Part shown: positions 32,880 through 43,471 of the stretch, piece after piece | Layout: each line of letters starts with the position of its first letter | How positions within the stretch are numbered: position 1 is the first letter of the stretch | DNA from: Ceratothoa steindachneri | Lineage: Eukaryota; Arthropoda; Malacostraca; Isopoda; Cymothoidae | Length of the DNA stretch: 64,000 nt | Assembly (NCBI GenBank): GCA_963969495.1 | Contig: OZ018324.1 | Location: 51,330,861-51,394,860 of the forward strand | Reading direction: 5' to 3' | Made by a program: the position numbers and the translations under genes | The notes under the pieces: model-generated | Databases searched by the model: none | What the model was told of the DNA's origin: nothing | What the model saw: only the letters and a program-made list of their open reading frames with translations

Positions 32880-34080
32880 TGTTACCAGCATGCAACCTTT
32901 TCTTCTTCTATTTCTTCCGCTCGGTTTTCTTTGTTTGAAGGGCTTCTGAGTCCGATGATTCTGAGGACTCCGAGGAACCAGTAGTATCAGACACAGCATT
33001 TTCCATCTCTTCGTTGTCTACTTGTCTCTGTTTAGGGGCAGGAGTTTTCACTTCGACTGCTTCATTTTTCTCTTTCTTCGTTTTATTTCCAATTTTGGGG
33101 TTGTCCTTTTGAATGCCGTCTTGTAGCTCTGTTTGTTGGTCTGGGAACATCTGCAATTGCAGGACATCCCAGGAGGTGGGTTGTCCAGGAACCACATTTG
33201 ATCCATACCACTTTTGGAGAGCATTTTATTTAGCTCTTTAGCGAACGTTCCTGAGTGCGTAAGATTCATGACGTGCGCGTGAAGAATGCACGTCAGAATC
33301 TTGGTTGAGTTTTCGTTCTGTAGTTTAGGGTAGGTCTTTTTCGTATCAACTTCTGAGAGAGCCGCCTTTGCTGCTTGAACGTAGGTTGTATTGGCTCTAC
33401 GCTTTCCTCTTGTTTCTTTAACTCGTGTTTCTTTTTGATCACTTATTTTTTGACAGGGCAGGCGCTGCCCGCAGTTGACGCACTTTTCTAAAATAAATTT
33501 TACACTCCCCTCCAATGGTGGCCTTTTCGTTGCATTTAGCGCATGTTTCTTGTGGCTCCTTACAATCCTTTGTCGCGTGGTGCCCCATTCTGTAGCACCT
33601 AAAGCAGAATTGAACTGGAGTAAATTCTTCTTTCTCAATTTGGTCTCCACTTACTTAGGTATTAAACATAGGAAGACCATTGTTCTTTTGCCTCTTGAGC
33701 CATTGTAGTCTCTGCAAAGACTACTGTAAAAACATGAGTGTAGTCACTGTTATCCCTTTTGTTCTTAAACTTGACCACTTTGACTACCTTGGGCCAAGTT
33801 TGTCGAAGTTGCATTTTCTCTTTCGAGTGTAACCCAATCCACTGGCCGAGTCACCGACATACCACGCTTCTGTGGGCCAGGATCTGAGGTGTTATGGCGG
33901 GCTGCAGACCAATTCCCCGAAGGACCTCAACTGCCTCTTCTTTGGTGATGACCTCAATGTCCTTCTCCTTCTCACATATGGCAACATATCCAGAGGCCAG
34001 CTTCAGCAGTCTTACCATGGGAATTCTTAATTTGCCATAAACAACCTCGAATACTTTTTCTTTGCTGGGCTTGGGTTGTC
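32880..34080 (-). pseudogene. LINE A ORF1 (copy 2) with zinc knuckles
   Basis: On - from 34080: KVFEVVYGKLRIPMVRLLKL and GYVAICEKEKDIEVITKEEA, ending RSVVCR (RRM-like domain). After a stop, about 33640-33520 reads CFRCYRMGHHATKDC, a perfect C-x2-C-x4-H-x4-C knuckle, followed by CAKCNEKATIGGEC. A frameshift moves into the 33650-33048 frame (QNENSTKILTCILHAHVMNL). The tail is Ser/Glu-rich (SSESSESSDSEAL). This shows the ancestral ORF1 layout that copy 1 has partly lost. Confidence 0.78.
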
Positions 34081-34089
34081 CATCTATTG

Positions 34090-34690
34090 CTCCCAGGGGA
34101 TTCAGGTCGTGTTATCCTGGGTCATTTCTTCAAGAGAGTGGCCCCTCGGTGCTATATTCTTCTTATTCTCTGTAATCGTATGGCGGAGTTTTTGTTGGTT
34201 ACCGCGGAATCAACCATGGCTAACCAAGGGTGCCACCCCTTGCGGGTTTGGGTATCGAATCTGCAGCCGGCATACGTAGAGACAAGTGTTGCTTCCCTCT
34301 ATGGTCCTGGATGGACTCCTGGGATGGAGGAGTGGGGGCGGGCCCCCACATCATATTCCAGAAGTTGCAGTCCTGCCCCTGGTCTGGGTGCCTGTGGCGC
34401 CGAGTTCCACTTTGGGCTACTCCTCAAACCAGCTTTCCTTGGTGCCCCCAATTATGTCCATTTCAAAGAACCTCCTAGTTGGGTCGTGGCAAGATGACAC
34501 GCAGTCTAGTTCATTTCTGCTTCGTTGCTCTGTCGAGGGAGAAAGGAGATGGGGGGTAGGCCGACATAAAGTCGCCTAGGAGCAGCTTGTAAAAATCTTC
34601 TCAAAAATCCCCGTAGTAAAAGTGAAGAAAAAACATGTTTTTCCGCTGCTTCCTTTTCTTTGCCTCCTTTATCGGGTACGAGATGTATAG
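34090..34690 (-). other. LINE A 5' untranslated region (copy 2)
   Basis: Aligns with 7130-7625 on +, including GAGGAGTAGC and GGGGCAGGACTGCAA blocks. It is the most conserved non-coding part of the two copies and may hold the internal promoter. Confidence 0.6.
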
Positions 34691-34759
34691 CAAGTTAGCG
34701 TTGTTGATCATTGGTCTGTAATCCGTCATGAAAAGAACTTACGTCTTACATATTGAAAA

Positions 34760-36409
34760 AGGTAGAGTTAAAAGTGTATAGTCATAGTATAGTGGATAGG
34801 GTTGTTTAGGACAAAGTGGTGAAGAGGAATGAGAGTTAGTTGCTGGGTGACTAGCCATCTCTTTGCTTCATATTTTTTATTTTTCTTTATTAGTCTTCTG
34901 CATTCTTCAATGGGGCTCTCGCGCCTCTGTATTTTTTCAGTATTTCACATATTTTTTGGCAGATTTCCTTAATATATGGTTTCTGTATTGACTCTGCAAT
35001 CTCATCTTGCAGTGAATCTTTAGGGCGGTTCTTCCCTCGAATCGCGTCTACCGCTTCTAAAGTTACCGCGGTTATTTATTCTGTGGTTATGCGGGATTTC
35101 GATCGCTCTTTTTTCGTCTTCGTTCATTATACGATCCAGTTTTTCCCACACCTTTAAAGCTCTTCTGTGTAAGGACACGTTTGTGGTTGAAAGTTCTATT
35201 TCGTTGGTGAGATCTCTTAATTTTTTTACGTTCTCTCATTCTTGTATAAGTAATTATATATACCTCTGAATTTTGCAGTTTTTGAACTTTCATTGCGCTT
35301 GTTTTCGAGAGACGGTTAATTGGGATACCTGGGTAGAGCAACGTGGCTTTGCAGATAGCGCTGTAAATTTTCTTTAGGTTTTTTCTCTTTAGGTTTCTAA
35401 GTTGGAATAGTTTTGTTAGGTGTTCTATTGTCTGATTAATTCTTTCCGTAATGTGTGTGCCGTAGCCATTTCGGCGATTTTTAGCCCAAACACCTTTCCT
35501 TCGTTTACATAGTGGTATCTTTACTCAAATTTGTTGATATTAGCATTTTCGGCCGCTGTGATTCTGGCCATGGATGGGGGATGTCTGTATGTGCTGTTCG
35601 CTACTATCGTAATGTCGTCGGCAAATTGGATATATGTTGTTGCATCGTGGACAAGCCTTGGTAAATCAATTGTATATATACTAAAAAGTATTAGGCTTAA
35701 CAGCCCCCTTGGGGGACACCTTGAAGGATTTTGAAATCTGAGCCGTCGAAGCCTGCTATTGAAATGAATACCAACCTGTCTGTTACATAGTCGCATAGGC
35801 ATTTGGTTAGGGCGGAGGGTATCCCTAGTCTCTTTAATTTTATTTCCCTCCCCCTATCCTCCGAACTCTATCAAACACTTTTTGGACGTCTCTGAGTATG
35901 ATCTCTGTATAGTTTTTATCGTGTTTGGCCTTTGCAATTGATTCGACGAGAATGACCAGGACCGTCTCGGTACTTATGTTCTTTCTGAATCCATGCTAGT
36001 GGTTTGGAATCAGTGTTCTCTTTCCCAGGCACTTGACTAATCTATCGTTTCTGGCTCTCTCCATTAATTTTGCCATTGTCTCCAGTAGTGTGATTGGCCT
36101 GAAGTTTCCGGGGTTATTTGGTGGCTTACCAAGTTTCGGTAAAAAGATAATCTTCCCCATTTTTAGTGCATCTGGGAAGTATCCTGCGCTTAGAGAGGCG
36201 TTAAATACTGCTGATAGTTGTGGCAAAAAGGTGACTGGTGCTCGTATTAGATTTTCTTTTTTTATTTCTGATGTCCCAGGTGCCTTCTGTTTAGTAGCCA
36301 TGAGCGTTCTTTGTATTTCTTGTAGGGTGATCGGTTCGACCCCTTGCTCTATTAGTAATGTTAGTGAAGCAGCTATATTGGGGAGTATTTCTTGGCGGTT
36401 TTGCGCCAT
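34760..36409 (-). mobile_element. Jockey-like LINE family D, RT fragment
   Basis: Read on -, the copy starts abruptly at 36409, where a PLE2 terminus abuts it, and runs to about 34760 before LINE A copy 2 begins. Only RT and C-terminal parts are present. Confidence 0.75.
35040..36409 (-). pseudogene. LINE D reverse transcriptase
   Basis: On -: ITLQEIQRTLMATKQKAPGT, NASLSAGYFPDALKMGKIIF, NFRPITLLETMAKLMERA in one frame (36409-35996). A broken motif A region follows, then CPPRGLLSLILFSIYTIDLP (motif B, Q of P-Q-G lost) and YIQFADDITIVANSTY (motif C with both Asp), then ITAAENANINKFE. The C-terminal region at 35341-35087 reads LYPGIPINRLSKTSAMKVQK. It is distinct from families A and B at the sequence level. 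Confidence 0.82.
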
Positions 36410-36866
36410 GAAAAGAAAACGGTTTTTAGGGGATATTTATTCCTCCTCGCTTAAGCGTAACTTCAAGGAAAACGATCCAATCCGGTGAGTGGAATTTATA
36501 AAACAACTTTAATGTTCGATTCCAGCTCGTAGCCTGGGTTTTGAGGGCCGACTTTTCTTTGTTTATTAAGATGGCTTCAAAGATGTTCAGCCTAGCTTTA
36601 TTTCCCTCTTTTCTTTTAATTGTGGTGTTTTCAACTAGAATATCTCTAATTAGGTTGATGTTATACGCGCTCTCCATATAATTTTTAGACCTACCGCTTT
36701 GCAGATGCATGGTTAAACGCCTCGAAAGGGTGGTGGTTGTCATGCCAATATATTTTGAGTTATTATAAAGCTTGCAGTCTCCATTAGGGCAGATAAACCC
36801 GTAAACTATGTTGGTTGACTTTAGATTCGAGGAGTTTTGGCAGCTGTTTTCCATGGTCTTCAACAA
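36410..36866 (-). pseudogene. PLE2 GIY-YIG domain and 3' end (left, inverted)
   Basis: The frame on - reads MENSCQNSSNLKSTNIVYGF, CKLYNNSKYIGMTTTTLSRR (YIG and Arg), then KRKEGNKARLNIFEAILIN (Glu). After the domain it runs through the PLE 3' region, ending with CCGTTTTCTTTTCAT at about 36413, the same terminus found at 6940. PLE2 differs from PLE1 by, for example, LYNN for LQNN. Confidence 0.87.
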
Positions 36867-36879
36867 AATTTGCCCCCCA

Positions 36880-38545
36880 AAAAGACTGCTAGCTATCTAC
36901 ACTAATATTAAAACCCATGACTTAGCGAAAAATGGACGTATAACTATAGTTTTTCGTCGCCATCTTGTAGAAAGGCAAATAGAACTATTAAAGGAAAGCA
37001 TCCCCAAATTAGAACGTGATCTTGAGGAAATGCAATCAAAACTTGAAGAGTTCGAAGTTCCACATGTAACACGAGACTCTATCAAAAAAAAGTTCTCTTC
37101 AACAGCGCTTTACAAACGGAAAACTCTAAAAAGAGCATTAAGATCAAAAAGCTTAATAAACTGTACAAGTGACGTATAACATTGCCAGAATCAACTACAT
37201 CATTCATCAATGTCTCCCGGCATACGTTCTCCACTAGTAAAACAAGACAAATTTGATCCAATTTAAAAAAAATTTAAACTAGAATCCCTGTTCCAATCCA
37301 TGTTGAAGCTACAAGATCAAGCCATCATTGAAATTAATTCCAACCTAAAAGACCAACTACGAGCAGAAGCCACCAAACGAAGGTGCTTTAATGGCAGCAA
37401 ACTCATAACACCAGAGATACGCAAGGCCATCAACTCTCTAAAAAACAACAAAGAAATAGTCATAAGAAAAGCTGACAATTCTAACATATACGTCATTCTA
37501 AACAAAAAAGAATATAAGAGCAAATTGAATACCATCCTAAGCGACATCACTAAATTTATCGTATGAAAAAAGATCCAACAGAAGGCGAAAAAAAAAAAAA
37601 ATGGACAAATAACTAAAGCTAATGCACTCATTTGAGGACTTCTCTTTCAAAAGATCATCGGCGATTATACACTAGGATATCTGTATGGAAATGTAAAAAT
37701 TGATAAGCCACACAACCCATTGAGGCCTATCATTTCTCAAGTCACGACACCAACGTACCGTTTAGCTAAAACCCTAAATGAAATAATAAAACCGTACATC
37801 CCCTGAAAGTATAGCATAAAATCTACGGAGGAATTTTTCAATATACACCAATCTAAAAGACCAGCAAGCCTAATAGCATCCCTTGATATGGAAAGCTTGT
37901 TTACGAATGTGCCAATCGCTCAGACCATCGACACCATTATACAAAATGTGTACCACCATCCTGCAATGTCTCCTACAAATCTTGACGCAAACATCTTAAG
38001 GAATATGTTACGTTCATGCACATCAGAGGCTCTGTTCAGGACACGGGACGGTAATCTATACACACAAGTGGATAGAGTGGCTATGGGATCACCCTTGGGG
38101 CCGACCTTCACCAACTTGGAGAGAGCTTATTTGACATCAGTGAAAATAAGCCACACACATATTGCCGATACGTAGACGACATCTACATCAACGTCCAAGA
38201 CGAAGAACATCTGAAGAACATCAAACAGCAATTTGAGGAGAACTCCGTATTAAAGTTCACTTATGAATTGAGCACGGGCAATAAACTCCCTTTTCTCGAC
38301 GTTGAGTTAAAAAACATCAATGGTAGCTATATCACAAAAGTATATAGAAAAAGTACAGACATGGGAAGATGCCTCAACGAGGATAGTGAATGTCCTGAAA
38401 GGTTTAAAAAAAAAGTGTAATCGGCTCATACTCGTACATCCGCCGAGAATACAAATGCTGCTCTACATGGGAACTTTTACATCAAGAGATCTTCCGCGTA
38501 AAACAAACATTCGTGAACAGCGGTTTCTGGAACAGCATGCTTAAA
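36880..38545 (+). pseudogene. PLE1 N-terminal region and reverse transcriptase (copy 2)
   Basis: The N-terminal part is charged and helical (RQIELLKESIPKLERDLEEM). At 37300-37566, VIRKADNSNIYVILNKKEYK matches the RT fingers of PLEs. After a stop: NPLRPIISQVTTPTYRLAKT, SLIASLDMESLFTNVPIAQT (motif A), RVAMGSPLGPTF and, in another frame, YCRYVDDIYINVQDEEHLKN, the intact YxDD catalytic motif. It ends with NKLPFLDVELKNINGSYITK. The RT uses target-primed synthesis and is related to telomerase. About five breaks. Confidence 0.87.
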
Positions 38546-38599
38546 AAAACTCCAATCATTTTTAAGTATGCAATTCAAAGATACGGATAAAATGAATAG

Positions 38600-39066
38600 G
38601 AATCAGGAAGCAGAAATCAGATGTCTACGGCCTATAAAATCGACGAAAAAAACATCAAGGAGATTGTAAACTGTAACATCAAATGGACAAAATTAAACTT
38701 ATTATCACTATAAAACGACAAGAGTTAACAATCTCATTATGAAAAAAAACATCTGCCAAAACTCCTCAATCCTGAAGTCTACGAACATAGTTTACGAGTT
38801 TACCTGCCCGAATAAAGACTGTAAGCTTCAAAACAACTCAAAATATGTTGGTATGACCACACTTTCGAGGCGTTTGATAATGCATCTGCAACATGGAGCC
38901 CCCCAAAATCATATGCAGACCGTGCATAACATTAGCTTAACCAGGGAAATATTGGTTAATAACACAACAATAAAAAAGGAAGGAAATAAAGCTAGACTAA
39001 ACACCTTAGAAGCCATCTCAATTAACGAAGAAAGGCCAGCCATCAACATCCAGAATACGTATTGAA
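38600..39066 (+). pseudogene. PLE1 GIY-YIG endonuclease (copy 2)
   Basis: Open frame 38739-39065: STNIVYEFTCPNKDCKLQNN, SKYVGMTTLSRRLIMHLQHG (one Thr-Thr shorter than copy 1), TREILVNNTTIKKEGNKARL and LEAISINEERPAINIQ. All GIY-YIG blocks are present, including Arg and Glu. It stops seven codons after the homologous region, inside gypsy-derived sequence. Confidence 0.88.
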
Positions 39067-39230
39067 CTAAAACACAACCGATGCCGGCGTTACTTGCGCC
39101 CATCTGGATACCAAATGCTTGGGCGGGATTGGGCAACTGTAATATCGGGGCCGACGCGAGTTTACCCTTAAGTTGTTTGAAGCTGATGATTGACAACAGA
39201 GTACAAACTAGTTGTTCTAGGGCCTTATTC
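39067..39230 (-). mobile_element. Gypsy RNase H-region fragment carried by PLE1
   Basis: On - it reads LKGKLASAPILQLPNPAQAF then IQMGASNAGIGCVLVQY, nearly identical to 4462-4630, including the inactivating Gly. No other part of the gypsy element is present here. Confidence 0.92.
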
Positions 39231-39232
39231 TA

Positions 39233-39536
39233 CAACAGCTGCCAAAACTCCTCGAATCTAAAGTCAACCAACATAGTTTACGAGTTTATCTGCTCAAATG
39301 AAGACTGCAAGCTTTATAATAACTCAAAATATATTGGCATGACAACCACCATCCTTTCGAGGCGTTTAACCATGCATCTGCAAAGCGGAGGGCCTAAATA
39401 TAATATGGAGAGCGCGCCTAACATCAACATAACGAGAGATATTCTAGTTGAAAACACCATAATTAAAAGAAAAGAGGGAAATAAAGCTAGGCTGAACATC
39501 TTTGAAGCTATCTTAATAAACGAAGAAAAGCCGATT
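39233..39536 (+). pseudogene. PLE2 GIY-YIG domain (right)
   Basis: NSSNLKSTNIVYEFICSNED, SKYIGMTTTILSRRLTMHLQ and RKEGNKARLNIFEAILINEE, closely matching 36500-36860 on -. It breaks off at 39536, before the PLE 3' end, into a short ATTTCG repeat and GT-rich sequence. Confidence 0.85.
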
Positions 39537-39539
39537 TCG

Positions 39540-40830
39540 ATTTCGATTTGTTGTAAGTGTATGTGTGTGTTGAGGGACTAAAAGGGTGTGTGAGTAGATA
39601 GTTAAAAATAGATAAGTGGTGAAAAGGGGAAGTAGTGTGGTAGGGTGCAAAGATATGCTAGGCGCCTGGTGGTCAGGACTATTACTTGCATTTATTTTGT
39701 TGTTTTGTAATTTTGATTGTTGTTTGGATAGTTTAAAGTTTATGGCGTTCAAGCCATTTGTTTTCAATTTCTAAGTATGTTTGTATGTAAATGAATGCGC
39801 ATTTGTGGTTGTTTTGCTATTGATAATCTATATTTTAGTGCTTAGTTTTTTTGTTTTGTTTTTTTCGGGTAGTGTGTGTAATTTTTCTTTATGTTTTTTC
39901 TTTCTTCCGCTCTTCTTTCTTCTAGTCAGTTTGGTTTAAATGAGTCTTGTTCGGTAGATTTTTCTCTAAGTTGGTATTTGGTTCCATTTCGGTGTCAATG
40001 GTCTTATTCGGGTTTTTGGTTTTACTTCGTTGTTAAAGGTCTTTTTATGGTTTTACTCTTTTAATTTTATGTTAATTTACTACTTTTTCACACATAGAGC
40101 GGCACTTCGTCTCTGCTGGCTATCTGCTGGCAGAGCTTGGAAATCTGGCATGAATTGTAGCTCTTCTGTTCTGATCAATCATTTGAATGATTTCTTCATT
40201 CAATTCTTGATTAACCAGTTCATGCATGTTCCGTGTCCGTTCTTCTATGAAGATGTTAATGGGTCTTAGCCCCGCTTTGCGGTGCAGTTCTTTTTGGCGT
40301 CTTCTATCTTGCCTGCGTGTACGGGTAATTATAACCCGCATTTGTTCTGCACGACATGTAGTCTCCTCTTTTGTGTCTTCGAGACACAAGAGAAGGCGGA
40401 AGCGGGATACATCAACGTGGATCTTACAAGTGCATTGTAGATATTTTTCTTGCTGATTTCTCGAGGATTCTTGAACATGTTCAGAGTCCTGACTGTAGCT
40501 GAGGTTTTGGAGATTTTATGATTGACGTGGTTCCTGTACCCGGTTGAAGTCATTTTCAATCCGAGTACATTGCACACCGTGGTGTAGGGATAGCGTCTAT
40601 CTCCCACCCTGACATCAGCGAGTAGTCTCCTGCCGATGGGTACTACTTTGAATTTATCTTGATTCGTCCGTATCTTCCATCGTGCCTCATAGGTATTTAA
40701 CCTTTCGATTTCTGCTGTAGCCATGTGAGCTTGCATAGGCGCGTTCCTCCAAGTACATGATATTATTTGACTAAAATCATTGGCGTATTGGATATTGCCT
40801 ATGTGCCTGTAAAGGAAATGGGAAAGATCT
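39540..40830 (-). mobile_element. Jockey-like LINE E, 3' part
   Basis: RT thumb and C-terminal region followed on - by a T-rich (A-rich on -) 3' region with one GGCACTTCGTCTCT motif of the LINE A type at 40086-40106. It is truncated at motif C. Confidence 0.75.
40120..40815 (-). pseudogene. LINE E RT thumb and C-terminal region
   Basis: On - from 40815: NIQYANDFSQII (motif C, with the Asp pair read as Asn-Asp). Then EIERLNTYEARWKIRTNQDK, RRYPYTTVCNVLGLKMTSTG and RSTLMYPASAFSCVSKTQKR, and finally HRKAGLRPINIFIEERTRNM. Two frames, one shift near 40330. Confidence 0.82.
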
Positions 40831-40854
40831 GGTTGATCTGTACAGTGTACACTG

Positions 40855-41340
40855 AGTCGACAGCTTAAAAACGCCTGTGCCTGAAAAGAAATGTATACAA
40901 CAAATGCATAATCCCAACTCTGACCTATGGAGTAGAAACTTGGAACCTGACCAAATTACTTATATTGAAACTTACAACAACAAAGAGGCCATAAACGCAT
41001 GATAATAGGAATAACTTGGCGTGAGAGAAAATCAGTCATTTTTATACGGGGACAAAACAAATTTCAGGATATTGTGGAAGCTATAAGAAATCTGAATTTG
41101 AGCTGGGTAGGCCATGTGGCGAGATTCCAAGACGATAGACGGACCATAAAAATTACTGATTGAACCTCACTTGATAAAAGACGATGAAAAACAAGATGGA
41201 GAGACAATCTTCAGAAAATATGCTAAAATTTATAGAAACATTGTATAAGACCGACAAAAATTCGGAAAGATAAGAAAAGGTTTCTCTAAACAGTAGAAGG
41301 AAAGTGCTTGAAATTATGAGGATGATATAGATATAATTAT
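40855..41340 (+). pseudogene. RTE-type LINE, C-terminal fragment
   Basis: On +: LKRNVYNKCIIPTLTYGVET, then TTTQRGHKRMIIGITWRERK and VEAIRNLNLSWVGHVARFQD, a pattern specific to the C-terminus of RTE/BovB-like and related LINEs. A degraded TRWRDNLQKI block follows. It ends in a GATGAT-rich stretch, as RTE 3' ends often do. Confidence 0.8.
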
Positions 41341-41344
41341 CATC

Positions 41345-41789
41345 ACCGTTTAAACGGTACATTTCTCAGCAACCTTAAAATGCTTCGGGAGCTATAATAA
41401 CCATTAAAAAGTAATTATTATATCAGTAAAAAAGTGGTTCGTAAAGCAATAATATTTTAAGTGTCGTAAACCAGGGTTGTATTCATACACCGAAAGCCTT
41501 CTCGGGGAGTGAAGGAAGAGTCTGAGAAAAATAATTAATTTAAGTTATATTTCTTAGTCGTAAAAGGAGAGAACGATGGGGCTTACAAAATAAAGAGACT
41601 CACAACTCATTCCTTTCCTGTATCTCTCTCTCTCTCTCTCTCTCACTTCCCTGCAGGAGGAGGGGAGTAGAATCCAACGAAGGCAATTGCCTTCAGAGAA
41701 AAGTAGAAGTGAAAATATTAGTTTCAGGGAGTTGTTCACCCTCCTGGTCACAAAATCAGTCTCATTTTTTGAGGGGAGGGGTTTAATCT

Positions 41790-41790
<1 letters not shown>
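41345..41790. other. No gene seen; CT microsatellite
   Basis: Anonymous sequence with (CT)n at about 41624-41644. Confidence 0.5.

Positions 41791-41792
<2 letters not shown>

Positions 41793-41854
<62 letters not shown>
41793..41854. repeat. (AAT)n microsatellite
   Basis: About 20 AAT units; it directly precedes the 3' end of the CR1/L2-like fragment read on -. Confidence 0.96.
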
Positions 41855-41855
<1 letters not shown>

Positions 41856-41869
41856 CGCTCTAAGGTGAT

Positions 41870-42740
41870 ATTCAGATCACCGCTGTTTAGCTTTCTCTCA
41901 CTGGTGAAGCGTTTGAATGAAGATGAAGGTCTTTAGGGCGTTCTTGAATATACTAAGAGGGGAGATGATAGGAGTGTATAGCATCCGTAGTTCATTCCAC
42001 TTCTTAAAGGCGCAGAATGAGAAGGGACGGTACCCCATGCAACACAAGTGACTACAAGAACCATACAATAGGCCGAACCGGATCGGAAGCGACTAAGATT
42101 TTATGCGTTCTGCATAGGTTCAAGGTAGAAGACCAGGCAGGAGTAGAGAGTGGTATTTAAGACCTTGTAAGCAATAATAAGAACCTTAAAAAGGATATAT
42201 AACCGGATGGGAAGTCACTGCAGTTCCCGTAAGAATGGTATTGGACCGAGCAGACGTCTCTGTCAGAGAAGAAACCTCGGTGCATTGTTTTGAACAAGTT
42301 GAATGTTTCGAAAAGGTGAAACCTTTGATCCAGAGAGAAAAGAGTTGTAACAGTCAAAGAAAGAGTTACTAAAGCCGTGGTGGGTGATAGTAAAGCATAT
42401 ATGATCAAATTATGAGCGTATATGGTGAAGATTTTAGAGAAAACAGATATAAGACTTAAAACACGAATAACACGAGCTTCGAACGAGCTGATTATTATAT
42501 ATGTTAAGTCCAGGCTTTAAGTGTACCTAACCATTTATGTGGTTTAGTTTGAAAAAGTTCTCGGATAACCATTCTGTGATTGTTTTGTAAGCTAAGAGGA
42601 TAGTTTTAAGAGAGAACAACAAGTTTAGGGAGAATAGCAGGTAGATTCGACTGTCTTCAGCGTAGAAATTAAATGAAATACCAAGGCAACGCATAAAAAT
42701 ACCAAGAGGAAGAAGATATATATACGAAAATAAAATTTAT
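41870..42740 (-). pseudogene. CR1/L2-like LINE, RT C-terminal part
   Basis: On - from 42720: GISFNFYAEDSRIYLLF (motif C, Asp-Asp now Glu-Asp), AYKTITEWLSENFFKLN, then, at 42360-42190, FDCYNSFLSG and RNIQLVQNNAPRFLL, FLRELQ-LPIRLYILFKVLII, and near 41990 FKKWNELRMLYTP and SPLSIFKNALKTFIF. This is the thumb and C-terminal pattern of CR1/L2-type elements. It is degraded, and a separate older family from the CR1 at 46.2 kb. Confidence 0.68.
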
Positions 42741-42744
42741 ATAT

Positions 42745-43470
42745 AACAATTTTCAGAAATTAATCAAACCAAGAGAAAATGTTCAATGACTTCGATCGAA
42801 ATCCCTAAAGTTCAGGAATGGAAGTGGAAAAGAACATATTAATATTTGGTTTTCCAAAGGTCGATCGTTTTTAGAGTGCAGTTCTGCATCAGATCGTAAG
42901 ATGCCAAGTGAAAAGCAAGACTTCCTTAATGATCAGAAAGCTAAAAGAAAATGATTATATTATAATTAAATGATGGGACAACGAATCACAAAAGAAAACG
43001 TCTGATGATAAAACCTGTACAAGAATCACACATCAAACATTTGATATTCATTGCATCAACTATCAAAGATAACGGCAATGAATAGGAGGCCATTTGATCC
43101 TCAGAAACTATGAGAGCGACACTCTATGAAATCATTTAAGCTCAGTTTAGGAGTCTAGTTGGGGCTCAGTAAGAAGGATGACTGTAAAATGAAATGCCAT
43201 TTTCATCTCGTTTTCATAGAACTGGAGCCACAGACAGATTAGCTGCATCTTTTGTCTAAATTGTTTTAGGACATAAAATGCCTTGTAAGTAGTAAGGATG
43301 CTTCTGCAATTCGTATCATTTCGAAAAAGTGGTCCTGGCCGGCGTCAAGCCGTGGAGCCAAGTCCATATTTAGAGGGTAAGGATGTGATACTGTCCTGGT
43401 CTACCTGACCAGGTAATTCACGCCTCTAAGGTGAAAAGGACACCAAACACTCCCGGCTCTTCCAGGCCTA
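42745..43470. other. No gene seen
   Basis: AT-rich to 43330, then a GC-richer block (43330-43470) with a short hairpin (CCTGGT/ACCAGG at about 43395-43415) leading into the ORF that follows. Confidence 0.4.
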
Positions 43471-43471
43471 T

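Larger units (their letters stand above)
29500..34690 (-). mobile_element. Jockey-like LINE family A, copy 2
   Basis: Same family as 7130-12110, in inverted orientation about 17 kb away. Read on -, it has the 5' region, ORF1 with zinc knuckles, endonuclease, RT with motifs A-C, and a 3' region with the periodic motif. It keeps ORF1 and RT segments that copy 1 has lost. All frames are broken. The 5' limit is the end of alignment with copy 1; the 3' limit is not sharp. Confidence 0.87.
36870..39230 (+). mobile_element. Penelope-like element PLE1, copy 2, with 160 bp of gypsy at its 3' end
   Basis: The longest PLE in the window: N-terminal region, RT and GIY-YIG endonuclease in order on +. At 39067-39230 it is followed by a segment nearly identical to 4462-4630 of the gypsy element, in the same relative position and orientation as at copy 1. 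The block is flanked by PLE2 fragments in opposite orientations. A few stops and frameshifts are present; there is no RT deletion. Confidence 0.88.

Noticed and set aside
38909..39196. Minus-strand frame joining gypsy RNase H to a hydrophobic tail, as a fusion protein
   Set aside because: The tail is antisense of the PLE GIY-YIG domain; the frame is accidental read-through at the junction.
41624..41644. CT run as a regulatory polypyrimidine tract
   Set aside because: It is a simple microsatellite with no nearby exon or promoter.
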